DNA of 64,000 bases from an uncultured Clostridia bacterium (GTDB taxonomy: Bacteria > Bacillota > Clostridia > Christensenellales > UBA3700): positions 1 to 64,000 of the forward strand of contig CAMQWP010000002.1 in the NCBI GenBank assembly GCA_947038565.1, written 5' to 3'. The position numbers were made by a program, and so were the translations under genes. The first letter of the stretch is position 1. Each line of letters opens with the position of its first letter. Shown here piece after piece: positions 8,447 to 19,500 of the stretch. The notes beneath the pieces are model-generated. The model was given only the letters and a program-made list of their open reading frames with translations, was not told the origin of the DNA and ran no database searches.

Positions 8447-8447
8447 T

Positions 8448-10685
8448 ATGGTAGAAATATTAGCGCCATGTGGGAATATAGAGTCATTACGCTCCGCTGT
8501 AACAGGCGGGGCTAATGCCGTTTATTTAGGTTTATCAAACTTTAATGCAAGAATGAAAGCTGATAACTTTACTAATGATAACATCAGTGAATGGACTAAT
8601 TATTGTCACATTCACAATGTTAAAGTATATGTTACTTTAAATACTAGTATTAAACAAAACGAGTTAAGTCAGCTTGACGATATAGTCATCGCTTGTGAAA
8701 ATGCTGGTGTTGACGCTTTTATAATAACTGATCTTGCAATACTTCCTATAGCGAAAAAACTAGCACCACACATACAGTTACATGCAAGTACTCAAATGGG
8801 TATTCATAATCTTTATGGTGCAAAATTTATAGAAAGACTTGGATTTACTAGAGTTGTGCTATCTAGGGAATGTGGACTAGAGGAAATCAAGCAAATAAAA
8901 CAGAATACTAATCTAGAAATAGAATATTTTGTACATGGTGCGATATGTGTATCGTTCTCTGGTGGTTGTTTATTCTCTAGTGTTACTACTGGTAATAGTG
9001 GTAATCGAGGCGGATGTCTACAGCCTTGTAGAAAAGAATATACTGAGTCACTAACTGGTACAAAAGGATACATGTTATCACCTAAAGATCAGTGCTTGAC
9101 GAATGATATTCATCAACTAGTTAGTAGTGGCGTAGATAGTTTGAAGATAGAAGGCAGAATGAAATCTCCAGAATATGTTGGGCTTACTTGCTCAAAATAT
9201 GCTAAAATATTAAATGGTCAAAAATTAACAAAAGTTGATACTAGCGAGCTTAAGCGTGTTTATAATAGAGGCGGTTTTAGTAGTGGTTACGCATTTTCAG
9301 CAAAAAAAGATATAATGTACAAGTCCTTACAAGGTCATATGGGCGAGTTTGTTGGTAGCGTAATTTCTTGCAATGCATTCAAAGGCGATAGCTATAAGCT
9401 TAAAATATCAAGTAATCATGCATTTGTAAACGGTGATGGACTGAAAATATTCCGCAATGGCAAGGAAGTTGGAGGTTTAGAAGTAAGTATAATATCTTCC
9501 GAGAAAGATGAGTATTTAATTTACTCTAAAAGAAATTACATGAGCGGAGATACCATACATATTACAAACGATAAAACACTATCGTCAAAAATATTATCAA
9601 AATCCAATCCAAAAGTTCCTGTAAATATTACAGCATCATTTTGCATAGTTGACGGAATTAATATTACTGCAATCATATCAGGCAAAACAATAAATTACAC
9701 TGATAATACCTCTTTAACAATTGCCAAAAACTCACCAATGACAGCTGAAAATGTGAGAAGTGCACTATCAAAATTAGGCGATACAGACTTTGTATTAAAA
9801 GATATTAATATCAATATTAATGGTGACATATTCATGCCTAAAAGTGTACTTAATAACGCAAGACGGGCATTAGTCGAATTAATATATGATGAATTACACA
9901 AAGATAGTAGAAGTGAGATCTTATATAAAGATATAATCGGATACAATTTGTTATGTAAAAGTATATCGAATAATATTATCCAAAGCCCTACTATATCAGT
10001 AATAGACAGATTAATAGATACTAATGTAGATTATATTGTAGATCTTACCGAATACGACAAATTAAGCAATAAGTTATCAAATATTGATAGAAATGTATAT
10101 ATTAAACTTCCTAAGATGGCTATGAGCAACGATCTAAATATGATACTTGAAAGATTTTCTTCTATTCCTGACAATGTCGGGATATACGCAGAGAATATTT
10201 ACGCTCTTGAAGTGGCTTATCTTCAAAATAGAATTGTATTAGGCGGTATAGGTCTAAATATATTTAACAATGTACACGCGTCAGGATTAGGGCTTACGAG
10301 TTATATTCCTAGCGTTGAATTATCAGCACGTGAAGTTAATGATATGATTTCAATCAACAATAGTATTGCAGTATATTCTTACGGAAGACTACCAGTTATG
10401 ACCCTTGCTCATTGTCCTATTATAAATATAACAGGGTGCAATTGCAACAAATGTTTATACAAGCCTTTCAAATTAAAAGACATGTACGGCGAGTACCCAC
10501 TAGATAGAGATAAGACTGTAAATTGTTATTTTACTATGTACAACAGTGTTATAACTAACATTATTAGCGACAATAATTATAATAATTACAGTAAATTATA
10601 CAATCTTGCTAATATAGACAATGCAATTATAAATAAAATTTTGACGTTTAGTACTTGCAAAAAACATGACAATAGTGTAAAATAA
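8448..10685 (+). CDS. U32 family peptidase-like protein (RlhA/YhbU type)
   Basis: A 745-residue U32 family protein. Relatives in this family are now linked to RNA hydroxylation (E. coli RlhA on 23S rRNA, TrhP on tRNA wobble uridine) rather than proteolysis. The N-terminal TIM-barrel core begins MVEILAPCGNIESLRSAV, and the hallmark cysteine region lies near residues 165-190 (FVHGAICVSFSGGCLFSS, then GNRGGCLQPCRKEY). More cysteines occur late (CPIINITGCNCNKC). The ATG at 8448 is chosen because homology starts there, one base after the pheT stop; the upstream in-frame extension lies inside pheT. The length suggests a DUF3656-type C-terminal half. The actual RNA target is not determined by sequence. 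Confidence 0.88.
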   Translation: MVEILAPCGNIESLRSAVTGGANAVYLGLSNFNARMKADNFTNDNISEWTNYCHIHNVKVYVTLNTSIKQNELSQLDDIVIACENAGVDAFIITDLAILPIAKKLAPHIQLHASTQMGIHNLYGAKFIERLGFTRVVLSRECGLEEIKQIKQNTNLEIEYFVHGAICVSFSGGCLFSSVTTGNSGNRGGCLQPCRKEYTESLTGTKGYMLSPKDQCLTNDIHQLVSSGVDSLKIEGRMKSPEYVGLTCSKYAKILNGQKLTKVDTSELKRVYNRGGFSSGYAFSAKKDIMYKSLQGHMGEFVGSVISCNAFKGDSYKLKISSNHAFVNGDGLKIFRNGKEVGGLEVSIISSEKDEYLIYSKRNYMSGDTIHITNDKTLSSKILSKSNPKVPVNITASFCIVDGINITAIISGKTINYTDNTSLTIAKNSPMTAENVRSALSKLGDTDFVLKDINININGDIFMPKSVLNNARRALVELIYDELHKDSRSEILYKDIIGYNLLCKSISNNIIQSPTISVIDRLIDTNVDYIVDLTEYDKLSNKLSNIDRNVYIKLPKMAMSNDLNMILERFSSIPDNVGIYAENIYALEVAYLQNRIVLGGIGLNIFNNVHASGLGLTSYIPSVELSAREVNDMISINNSIAVYSYGRLPVMTLAHCPIINITGCNCNKCLYKPFKLKDMYGEYPLDRDKTVNCYFTMYNSVITNIISDNNYNNYSKLYNLANIDNAIINKILTFSTCKKHDNSVK

Positions 10686-10716
10686 AGTTAATACAGATAT
10701 ATTATAGAGGTGTTAA

Positions 10717-13074
10717 ATGATTTCAAATAAAACGATATTATCGCTCGAGTTTGATAAGATTAGATTATTATTATCAAAACATGCAGTATCAGCTAGTGGT
10801 AAAAAGCGACTAACTGAGCTTTTGCCCGCTGAAAATATCAAGCAATCTATAATGTTACTAGATGAAACTTCAGAAGCGGATAAAATATTATACGAATATG
10901 CAGAGTCACCAGACTTTTCATTTGACGATATATCCGAAATATTAGAGATGGCAGATAAAACAATTATGCTGTCAATGGGTGATTTACTAAAAGTAGCTAG
11001 AGTCATGAAGATATCACGCAATGTATCGGAAAGTATATCCAATGTTGCGTCAGGAGAAATACCGCTTATCAAAGATTATGCAAATAAATTGTATTCTGAC
11101 CATATGCTAGAAGACGAGATTTATAAATGCATACTTAGTGAAAATGATGTTGCGGACAATGCGTCTATGGAATTAAGGCGAATTCGTTCAACCATTACAA
11201 GATGCAATATCAATATCAAAAACAAACTTACTATGTACACTACTAGTTCTGCCTATAACAAGTTTTTACAAGATGCTATTGTTACCATTCGTAACAATAG
11301 ATATGTTATACCTGTTAGGAGCGAATATAAAAATAATATCCCAGGACTTATACATGATCAATCGGCAAGTGGTGCTACAGTATTTATAGAACCTTTTCAG
11401 ATCGTACAACTAAACAATGAAATTGCTTCACTTAAAATTAGTGAAAGTTACGAAATTGAAAAGATTTTAAAAGCATTTACTATTAGAGTTGGCTCCGATG
11501 CGGACAATATAAAGAACAATTTCGAAGTATTGACATTACTTGATACAATATTTGCAAAGGCTTTATATGCGCATAAAATGGGTGCAGAGCGTCCTATATT
11601 GAATACAGACGGTATTATTGATATTATTAAAGGCAAACATCCGTTGATTGACCCTAAAAAAGTTGTGCCAGTTACTGTTAGGATAGATGAGGGCAAGAAA
11701 GTACTGATGATAACAGGCCCTAATACTGGTGGTAAGACAGTTACACTTAAGATAGTAGGATTGTTCTCTATTATGAGTATGTGCGGAATGTTCCCACCTT
11801 GCGAATATGGTAGTAAGATAGCTTATTTCTCAAGTATATTTTGTGATATAGGCGATGAGCAGAGTATTGAGAATAGTTTGTCTACATTCAGTTCACATAT
11901 GGTAAATATAATTAATATAACTGAAAACTGCGATCATAATTCTTTAGTTTTATTAGATGAGCTAGGAGCGGGAACTGATCCTATAGAAGGTGCTAGCCTC
12001 GCAATTGCCGCTACTGAAGAATTTATTGAACGTGGTGCGACAAGTATTATTACTACCCACTATCAGCAAATGAAAGAATTTGCATTAACTCACGACATGA
12101 CATCAACTTCTTCTATGGATTTTGATCCTATTACTTTTGAGCCTACTTACAAACTTCTTTTAGGGTCAACCGGTAGCTCCAATGCTATAGAGATTGCAAG
12201 TAGACTAGGATTAAAGTCTACTATTATAAATAAAGCTAAATCATTACTTAGTGATGATAAAATAGAATTTGACGCAATAGTGTTATCCGCAGAGAAAGCA
12301 CGCCGTGAAGCGGAAGCAACTCTTGCAGAAGTTGAAAGCATGAAAATAGAGATTCTTCGAGAGTTGAATGTTGCAAAATTAGATAGAGAACATATTTCAA
12401 AAGAGCGTTCAAAACTAAACGAAACAATGCGAAAAGAAGCGTCTAGAATATTAGAAGACTATCTAGATGAAGCAGATGAAGCTATAGAAAAGATTAAGGC
12501 AATAACTAATGCACCAACTGAAGAAGGATTGTTTGAGGCTAGAAAACTTAAAAGCAAGTTAAATAATATCAATTACACTGATGAAAACAATGAAAAAATA
12601 ATGGAGTATGATACATCAGCTATAAAAGTCGGCGATATGGTATATGTAAAGTCATTAGACAAAACCGCATTGATAATATCTGACGATACAAGAAAATGTG
12701 AATACATTATTAAAATGGGTTTGATAACTACAAACGTAAAATATTCTAGGGTTAATAAGATCGTAAATAAATCTACTCCTATCAAAAAGAAAACTAATGT
12801 AACGCTAAGTCGACCTATTAGCAATGAAACGGTATTAGTCGAGTGTAATGTCTTAGGTAAAAGAGTAGATGAAGCACTAGACATCATAGATAAATATCTA
12901 GATACTGCTATGCTAGCCGGACTGAAGGAAGTAAGAATTGTCCACGGAAAAGGTACAGGTGCACTTAGAATTGCAGTTCAAAACCACTTTAAAAAACACC
13001 CAAGGGTACAAACTTACAGGCTTGGAAAGCATGGTGAGGGTGAATGGGGCGTTACTATAGTTGTGGTTAAATAA
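10717..13074 (+). CDS. mutS2: Endonuclease MutS2 / ribosome rescue factor
   Basis: A 785-residue MutS paralogue. It lacks the mismatch-reading FxE domain, keeps the core and ATPase (Walker A TGPNTGGKTV, Walker B LVLLDELGAGTDP), has a coiled stretch after it (about 520-600) and ends in an Smr nuclease domain with VRIVHGKGTGALR. MutS2 suppresses homologous recombination in some bacteria and splits collided ribosomes in B. subtilis (where it is also called RqcU). ATG 10717 follows GAGGTG. It is separated from the U32 gene by 31 bases and is probably on the pheST transcript. Confidence 0.96.
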   Translation: MISNKTILSLEFDKIRLLLSKHAVSASGKKRLTELLPAENIKQSIMLLDETSEADKILYEYAESPDFSFDDISEILEMADKTIMLSMGDLLKVARVMKISRNVSESISNVASGEIPLIKDYANKLYSDHMLEDEIYKCILSENDVADNASMELRRIRSTITRCNINIKNKLTMYTTSSAYNKFLQDAIVTIRNNRYVIPVRSEYKNNIPGLIHDQSASGATVFIEPFQIVQLNNEIASLKISESYEIEKILKAFTIRVGSDADNIKNNFEVLTLLDTIFAKALYAHKMGAERPILNTDGIIDIIKGKHPLIDPKKVVPVTVRIDEGKKVLMITGPNTGGKTVTLKIVGLFSIMSMCGMFPPCEYGSKIAYFSSIFCDIGDEQSIENSLSTFSSHMVNIINITENCDHNSLVLLDELGAGTDPIEGASLAIAATEEFIERGATSIITTHYQQMKEFALTHDMTSTSSMDFDPITFEPTYKLLLGSTGSSNAIEIASRLGLKSTIINKAKSLLSDDKIEFDAIVLSAEKARREAEATLAEVESMKIEILRELNVAKLDREHISKERSKLNETMRKEASRILEDYLDEADEAIEKIKAITNAPTEEGLFEARKLKSKLNNINYTDENNEKIMEYDTSAIKVGDMVYVKSLDKTALIISDDTRKCEYIIKMGLITTNVKYSRVNKIVNKSTPIKKKTNVTLSRPISNETVLVECNVLGKRVDEALDIIDKYLDTAMLAGLKEVRIVHGKGTGALRIAVQNHFKKHPRVQTYRLGKHGEGEWGVTIVVVK

Positions 13075-13133
13075 TGGTAATTAAGAGTTCAGTATAATCG
13101 AAACTTATTATTACAGATATTAAGGAGGAAATA

Positions 13134-13607
13134 ATGGGATATCGTTTAGTATATGATATATCAAAAACTTGGCAAACAGTGCTGAGAAATATTTTACTCC
13201 TTATAAGTGTGTTTTTAGATTTCGTTATGATATACAATTTAGTCAAAGCGATATTAATTAGCAATATATATTGGATCAATTTCTCTTTTGCTATAGTGAT
13301 CAGTATTTTCCTTAGAATTATAGCTATACATTTATGTAGTAAGATAGAGTATGAAATATATAATGATATTTTCACTATCAAAAGACATTATATTCTATAT
13401 ACTAAGAATGTTTTAAATTGCAATACAGGTGATATTACAAGTGTTCAATTGAGCAGTAGTAATTCATGTGAATTAACTCACAGCAAAAACTATATAAATA
13501 TATCTGATTCAACATCACCATTATATTATATTAAAACTAAAAATAAAGGTAACTTTATATGCAACATAGATGAATACATGAATGCAAGTATTATGAAAGG
13601 AGAATGA
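13134..13607 (+). CDS. Membrane protein with PH-like domain, unknown function
   Basis: A 157-residue protein I do not recognise as a named family. Two hydrophobic helices fill about residues 18-38 (LRNILLLISVFLDFVMIYNL) and 45-70 (IYWINFSFAIVISIFLRIIAI). The remainder is a beta-rich cytosolic part (IEYEIYNDIFTIKRHYILY, then GDITSVQL) with the look of bacterial PH domains, which often follow a pair of membrane helices. A good ribosome site (AAGGAGGAAATA) precedes the ATG. Its stop overlaps the start of the cysteine desulfurase gene (GAATGAATG), so it belongs to this operon. Confidence 0.75.
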   Translation: MGYRLVYDISKTWQTVLRNILLLISVFLDFVMIYNLVKAILISNIYWINFSFAIVISIFLRIIAIHLCSKIEYEIYNDIFTIKRHYILYTKNVLNCNTGDITSVQLSSSNSCELTHSKNYINISDSTSPLYYIKTKNKGNFICNIDEYMNASIMKGE

Positions 13608-14759
13608 ATGTTATATTTGGATAACTCGGCAACCACTCCGATGTATAGTGAAATATTAGATATCATACGAAAATACTCATGTGATAATTATTACAATCCA
13701 TCAGCATTACACGCTAAATCTGCTATTGTAAAACGCGATATGAATAATGCAAAAGAAAAAGTTATGCAATTATTAGGAGCAAAAAGCGGTAATTTAGTAA
13801 TGACTGGTAGCGGAACAGAATCTGACAATATCGCAATACTTGGAAGTAAAAAATTTAAAGGTGGAAAGATTTTAATATCGGCAGTAGAGCATAGTGCTGT
13901 TTATTATACTGCTAAAAAATTACAGTCTCAAGGTTATGAATTAGTTATAATACCAGTTGATAGCTTTGGTAAAATTATCATGAAAGAGTTTATAGGTATG
14001 CTAGACAAAAATGTTATGCTTGTATCAATAATGCATGTATGCAATGAGACAGGAGCAGTAAATGATTTAGCTACTATTTCTAAACATATTAAAGCAAATT
14101 CTCCGAGAGCAATTTTTCACTCTGATGGTGTACAAGCAGTAGGAAAACTACCTATAAATCTAGCTAAACTTGGAGTAGATTTATATAGCATAAGTGCACA
14201 TAAATTTCATGGTATGAAAGGTTCAGGAGCTTTATACATTAGATCTGGATTAAACCTATCGCCTATTATATTTGGTGGAGGTCAGGAAGGTGGAATACGA
14301 TCTGCAACAGAGAATTTATCAGCTATAATTAGCATGCCTTACGCGTTAGAGCGATGTCTTCAGGAGCTTGATATGCAGTCTAATAAGGATATTATATCAT
14401 ATATTAGAGAGCAATTACTCTCAATTAACCCTAATATCATTGTAAATACGCATGTTTCGGATAGTGCAACACATATTTTATCCTTTTCGCTACCAGATAG
14501 CCGAGGTGAGATATTATTACATATGATGGAAGATGATGGTGTAATAATCGGTACTGGTTCGGCTTGCTCAGCTAGCTCAAATAGTGGTAGAATACCTACA
14601 GCGCTAGGTCTTGATAGTAAGTATCATTCGGGTATGATGAGAGTAAGTATTAGTTCCACTTTTACTATGAAAAACGCTGAGGAATTTATAATAATTTTCA
14701 AAAAAAATTACACAAAATTATGTCTTAATATGAGTAAAAAAACTAACATAAATAACTAG
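13608..14759 (+). CDS. Cysteine desulfurase (NifS/IscS-like)
   Basis: A 383-residue class V aminotransferase-fold PLP enzyme converting cysteine to alanine and an enzyme-bound persulfide. Visible features: N-terminal YLDNSATTPM, the GSGTESDNIAI cofactor loop, the PLP lysine in SISAHKFHGMKGSGALYI, and the sulfur-carrying cysteine in GTGSACSASSN. Immediately upstream of thiI, which needs persulfide sulfur for 4-thiouridine, so the most likely role is sulfur donor to ThiI, as for NifZ beside thiI in B. subtilis. A broader role in Fe-S assembly cannot be excluded; no IscU gene is in the window. Confidence 0.93.
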   Translation: MLYLDNSATTPMYSEILDIIRKYSCDNYYNPSALHAKSAIVKRDMNNAKEKVMQLLGAKSGNLVMTGSGTESDNIAILGSKKFKGGKILISAVEHSAVYYTAKKLQSQGYELVIIPVDSFGKIIMKEFIGMLDKNVMLVSIMHVCNETGAVNDLATISKHIKANSPRAIFHSDGVQAVGKLPINLAKLGVDLYSISAHKFHGMKGSGALYIRSGLNLSPIIFGGGQEGGIRSATENLSAIISMPYALERCLQELDMQSNKDIISYIREQLLSINPNIIVNTHVSDSATHILSFSLPDSRGEILLHMMEDDGVIIGTGSACSASSNSGRIPTALGLDSKYHSGMMRVSISSTFTMKNAEEFIIIFKKNYTKLCLNMSKKTNINN

Positions 14760-14788
14760 TATAACTAATTAATTCTAGGAGAAAAAAA

Positions 14789-15973
14789 ATGGAAAAAGTA
14801 ATAATAATCAGATATGGTGAAATATTTTTAAAAGGAAAAAACAAAAAATATTTTGAAAATTTATTAGAAAAAAATATAGCTAATGCTATAAAAAAATATG
14901 ATTGTAGAATAGAAAAATCAAGAACACGACATTTCGTTGAGGGTTTTCGCGAGCAAGATTTGGATACAATACTAGATACTTTAACTAAAGTATTTGGCAT
15001 ACATTCTATGAGTGTTGCGTATAAAATGCCTACAGATATAACTAAAGTAGCAAGTCTAATTATCAATGATCTACCTGATGCGGATACTTTTAGGGTCACT
15101 GTTAAAAGAGCTGACAAAACTATACCACTTACAAGTACTGAGATCGCATGCGAAATAGGTGGAGATATACTAAAACTTAATAGCAACATGACTGTAGATC
15201 TTCATTCTCCAGAGTTAGTTATCAATGTTGATATAAGAGAAAATAAGATATCTTATATTTATTTTAATACTATAAAGGGGCTTGATGGCATGCCTGTAGG
15301 TAGTGCTGGAAAAGGCATGTTACTTATAAGCGGTGGTATAGATAGTCCAGTCGCAGGTTATCGTATGGCAAAGCGTGGCATGCAAATTTGTGGAATTCAT
15401 TTTCATAGCTATCCGTTTACTAGTCATTTAGCAAAGCAAAAAGTCGTTGATTTATCTACAATTATAAGTGAATATTGCGGTGACTTTAATCTTTTTGTTA
15501 TGCCTTTTACAAAAATACAACAGTCTATACATGATTTTTGTAGAGAAGATTTTATGATAACTGTTATGCGTATGATCATGATGGAAATCTCTGAAACATT
15601 AGCAAAACGTAAAAATTGCGGGGCATTACTTACTGGAGAAAGTCTTGGTCAAGTAGCATCTCAAACTTTAGAATCTATGACGGTTAGTAACAGTAGAATA
15701 AAGGATTTACCAGTCCTTAGACCACTTATTGATATGGATAAAACTGAAATAATAGAAATCTCTCAAAAAATCAAGACTTTTGAGACTAGTATATTACCAT
15801 ACGAGGATTGTTGTACGGTTTTCTTGCCTAAGAACCCAGTTATCAAACCTAAACTAGCTACTGCTGTAAGCGAATATAATAAAATACCTAACCTAGCTGA
15901 TATGATTGATGAGTGTTTGAATAATATCGAGATTATTAAGATAACTAATGCTAAACAAGACGTAATTATCTAA
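14789..15973 (+). CDS. thiI: tRNA 4-thiouridine synthetase ThiI
   Basis: A 394-residue protein that adenylates and thiolates U8 of tRNA. The order is an N-terminal ferredoxin-like domain (MEKVIIIRYGEIFLKGKNK), a THUMP domain (about 60-165), and a PP-loop ATPase with SGGIDSPVAGYRM. The C-terminal part has EDCCTVFLPKNPVIKP, including the cysteines used in sulfur transfer. The rhodanese domain of the E. coli enzyme is absent, the usual Gram-positive short form. It works with the adjacent cysteine desulfurase. Last gene of the pheST operon; a strong terminator follows at 16097. Confidence 0.97.
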   Translation: MEKVIIIRYGEIFLKGKNKKYFENLLEKNIANAIKKYDCRIEKSRTRHFVEGFREQDLDTILDTLTKVFGIHSMSVAYKMPTDITKVASLIINDLPDADTFRVTVKRADKTIPLTSTEIACEIGGDILKLNSNMTVDLHSPELVINVDIRENKISYIYFNTIKGLDGMPVGSAGKGMLLISGGIDSPVAGYRMAKRGMQICGIHFHSYPFTSHLAKQKVVDLSTIISEYCGDFNLFVMPFTKIQQSIHDFCREDFMITVMRMIMMEISETLAKRKNCGALLTGESLGQVASQTLESMTVSNSRIKDLPVLRPLIDMDKTEIIEISQKIKTFETSILPYEDCCTVFLPKNPVIKPKLATAVSEYNKIPNLADMIDECLNNIEIIKITNAKQDVII

Positions 15974-16096
15974 ATTACTTTGATTATTATTTGACAATAT
16001 CTTATCATTACAGTATATACTAATTTATTCTTAATAGGATACAACCACATATAGCGCAATTATTCATATTATATTTACAATTTGAATAATAATATA

Positions 16097-16136
16097 AAAT
16101 ACCCCCTTCATAATAATGAAGGGGGTATTTTTTCAT
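16097..16136. terminator. Bidirectional terminator between thiI and rnpB
   Basis: A perfect 15-base-pair stem (16097-16111 with 16116-16130; core ATACCCCCTTCAT) with loop AATA. T residues follow on the plus strand, and on the minus strand the stem is followed by TTTTATATT. It ends the pheST-thiI operon from the left and rnpB from the right. Confidence 0.93.
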
Positions 16137-16159
16137 CTAATATAGATGTAGCTTTCTAA

Positions 16160-16478
16160 GAGAGATTGACCTATAAGCCGAGTTCTGTATTGGATGATCA
16201 TCTGTCTAGGATTATTGTTGCCAATAACCTCAAGCGATTGTCTGACCGGCGGGCTACCGATATGTCATTGTCTCTTGCATCGGGTGGGGTTTACATAACC
16301 AGTCTAGTCACCTAGACCGTGGTGAGCTCTTACCTCGCCTTTCCATCCTTACACATCTCTGTGCGGTTTATTTCTGTTGCACTTTCCTTGAAGTCGCCTT
16401 CACTGGTAATTAGCCAGCACCTTGCCCTATGATGCTCGGACTTTCCTCATCTTGCGATGCGATCATCTGGTCAACTCT
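16160..16478 (-). ncRNA. rnpB: RNase P RNA (bacterial type A-like)
   Basis: On the minus strand the roughly 319-base region contains the conserved RNase P cores: GATGAGGAAAGTCCGAGC near the 5' end, ACAGAAATAAACCGC in the middle, and AGAACTCGGCTTATAGGTCA at the 3' end. The ends pair as helix P1 (AGAGTTGACC with GGTCAATCTCT, one bulge), which sets 5' near 16478 and 3' near 16160. The RNA matures tRNA 5' ends. It has its own consensus promoter and shares the terminator at 16097 with thiI. Confidence 0.95.
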
Positions 16479-16484
16479 ATGAAT

Positions 16485-16513
16485 ATTATACCATATTTAA
16501 TCGTAAATATCAA
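16485..16513 (-). promoter_or_regulatory. SigA promoter of rnpB
   Basis: On the minus strand TTGATA (16513-16508), a 17-base spacer, then TATAAT (16490-16485), placing the start at about 16478, exactly the predicted RNase P RNA 5' end. Confidence 0.88.
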
Positions 16514-16596
16514 TTATTATTACGTACATAATAAAATTTCTATGATAAAGTATATAAATAGCATATTTGATAATAATGGTATAGAGGTGAAATATT

Positions 16597-19500
16597 ATGA
16601 TATATGCAATTATTATATTAAGTTTATTACTGATAATTTTCGGTGTACTTGCGATACGACGCGAATATACTTTTCGAATTACAGCCAAACTGCAAACTAG
16701 TGAAATAGAATCAAACGTGGCAAATCTGGCTATTAGTCTACGCAGTCCAAATATGGACGGATCTGCTCCTAGAACCAGAAGTTTACTAGCAAATCTCAAG
16801 AGATCATATAGACATATCTGCAAAAAAGTTGCAAATGATGAAGATTTATACGAGTTTGAAAAATGGTTGTATGAGAATTATTATAAAGTAATAACAAATA
16901 TATCATCGACAAAATACAATTACTTTGCTTTATTACCGAGCGTAAAAGGTAAAGCTAGGGTATTGATAGTTGCCGACTTTTTACTTTCAAGTAATGATAA
17001 TCAACTTACATGTGAACATATTAGCGAAGTAATCGACAATTTCAACCTATATACACCACTAGACAAAGATGAAGTATTTGCATTGACTGATGCAATTGCT
17101 TATACTTGCATTCAGCGAATTACTAATATATGTACAAAATCTAAAAGCTATTCAAGGTCAAAACGTCTTGCATCAATAGAAAATTTTAATAAAAAAGAGC
17201 AGTCTTCTGATGCATATATGTACTGGCGTAGTAGGAATGGTTATTTAGCTGACGATCATAATAAAGCCACTATGTACGATGGCAACTTAGATAATATAGA
17301 ATTCTCATTTACTAAAACTCTAGTAGAAAACTGTAGAGTAATGTCAAAATGCATTAAATCGTTAATATATATCGAAGATAATATAAGTTTAGAATACAAA
17401 ATAGGTCTAAGCTATGCAAGTCAGCTTATGAAAAATGACGATATATATGCAACGATGGATATAGATAGTAGGCTCTCATACCTCAACAGTATTGAGATTA
17501 TTAGTCGCAAGTATAAAATCGAAGAGCAGTCAGTTGTTAAACATGCGATGCAGTTAGCTACCGATAATAATATACATTTTGGATATTATTTCTTTGAGGG
17601 AAGAAGACAACTAAAAACATATATTAAAGATGGAAATAGTGTACCACCAGATCACAAATCAACAAAATTTATACAAAATCTATTTATTACAATGGTATTT
17701 ATGGGGAATATAATTGCATCGGTAGCATTATCTATATTTGGAGCTAGTAGTTTATGGACGTTAATTACTTTCGGTATTGCACTGTTTTTTGCACTACTCC
17801 CACTTACAGAATTTATTATAATATACTTGTTTAGATTATTTTTGATAAATAAACCTACACCAAAACTAAATAATAATACTGTAAATGATGACGCAAAAAC
17901 GCTAGTAGTAATGCCTTGTTTCGTAGGTAGTGATAACGACGCTGAAACAGTAGCAAATGCAATACTAAGAGTACGCGAAAGTAACAATATGAACAACGTA
18001 AATTTTGCTTTACTAGTAGATTACCCAAGCAGTGAAAGTCCAAAACACAAATATTTTGATGACTTTACAGAAACAATTACACAAATTATTGACAAATATA
18101 ATGACATAAATCTATTCATTAGAAAACCTGTGAAATCAGGTAATAAATATATTGCCTTTGAGAAAAAACGTGGTGCATTAATGGATCTTACTGATAGTCT
18201 AATGCGTGATAATTATGATACATTTGAATACATTCATAGAACACATATTGCTTCACCAAAATTTATTGTCACACTTGATAGTGATAATGAATTGCAACCA
18301 GGTAGTATCTTGAGATCTATAAATACTATGCTACATCCTCTAAATAAAAAGTATGATTTAATGACTTTTAATGCAAAATACAACTTATACTCTATGAATA
18401 CGTTATTTTCTAAAAGGTATTATTTTGATAGTGGATATGATAGATATAGCAATACAGATAACTTTTATAACAATCTTATGACAAAAAGTTTATTCAATGG
18501 AAAGGGTATCTTTAGACTCTATGAGTTTTATACTAAGTTATATAATGTACTTCCTTCCGGAAAAATATTAAGTCATGACATATTAGAAGGTTCGTTATTA
18601 AACACAGGAATGCTAAGCGAAATCGTCTATGAGGACGCACCAAACAGTATATATTCAGAAACTTCACGCAAAAATCGATGGTTAAGAGGTGATTTACTAC
18701 TTGGTGGCTTTCTTGGCTCAAAAATAAAGAACGACAATAATGCAGTAACAATTATTAAAAAAGAGAAAGCATATAATCATATAATAGTATCTAATATATT
18801 AAAATCATTTTCACCTATTGCTATGTTATTACTACTAGTGATACCACTACTTTACAAATCATTTATGATGGCTATTCCGTTTATTATTGCATTTGGACTT
18901 GATTATATTATAAGAATATTTAATGCGCTGGCGGGTACAGTAAATGGAACACGAACTAGATACGTTGCAAGATGCATAATTAGTATATTGATAGAATCAT
19001 TTATTAATCTATTAATACTACCATTTTATGCAATAAATAATATTGTAATAATTAGTCAGCTTATATTCACTGCTATATTTACACCTGATAAAAAACTTGA
19101 TTGGAAGCCATTCTCAAGCTCGCAGCATGGAACTTCTCTTATAAATTATTTTATATTGATACTACCTTCAGTTATTTTCGCGACTATTATGTCAGCAGTT
19201 TTCTATGCAAACCCTTTTATGCTAGGCTACTTTGCTATATATGTTGCAGTGATCATATCCCTTTATATTACAGGAACTGAAATTGATAAAAAACAATTTA
19301 TCAAACTTTGCGACCAACAGTTTTTATTAGAAATTGCAAAAAAGACTTATAAATTTTTTGAAGAATGCAGTATTAATGATCTTGTTGTAGATAATTATCA
19401 AACCAAGCCATATAAAGGCAACGCGATATCTACTTCTCCTACTAATATTGGATTTTCATTACTTGCCGAAGTTTCAGCTTACGAATTAGGTATAATAAGC

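Noticed and set aside
16422-16700. 92-residue plus-strand frame overlapping rnpB and the glucan synthase start
   Set aside because: It is antisense to the RNase P RNA and out of frame with the real gene; no ribosome site.
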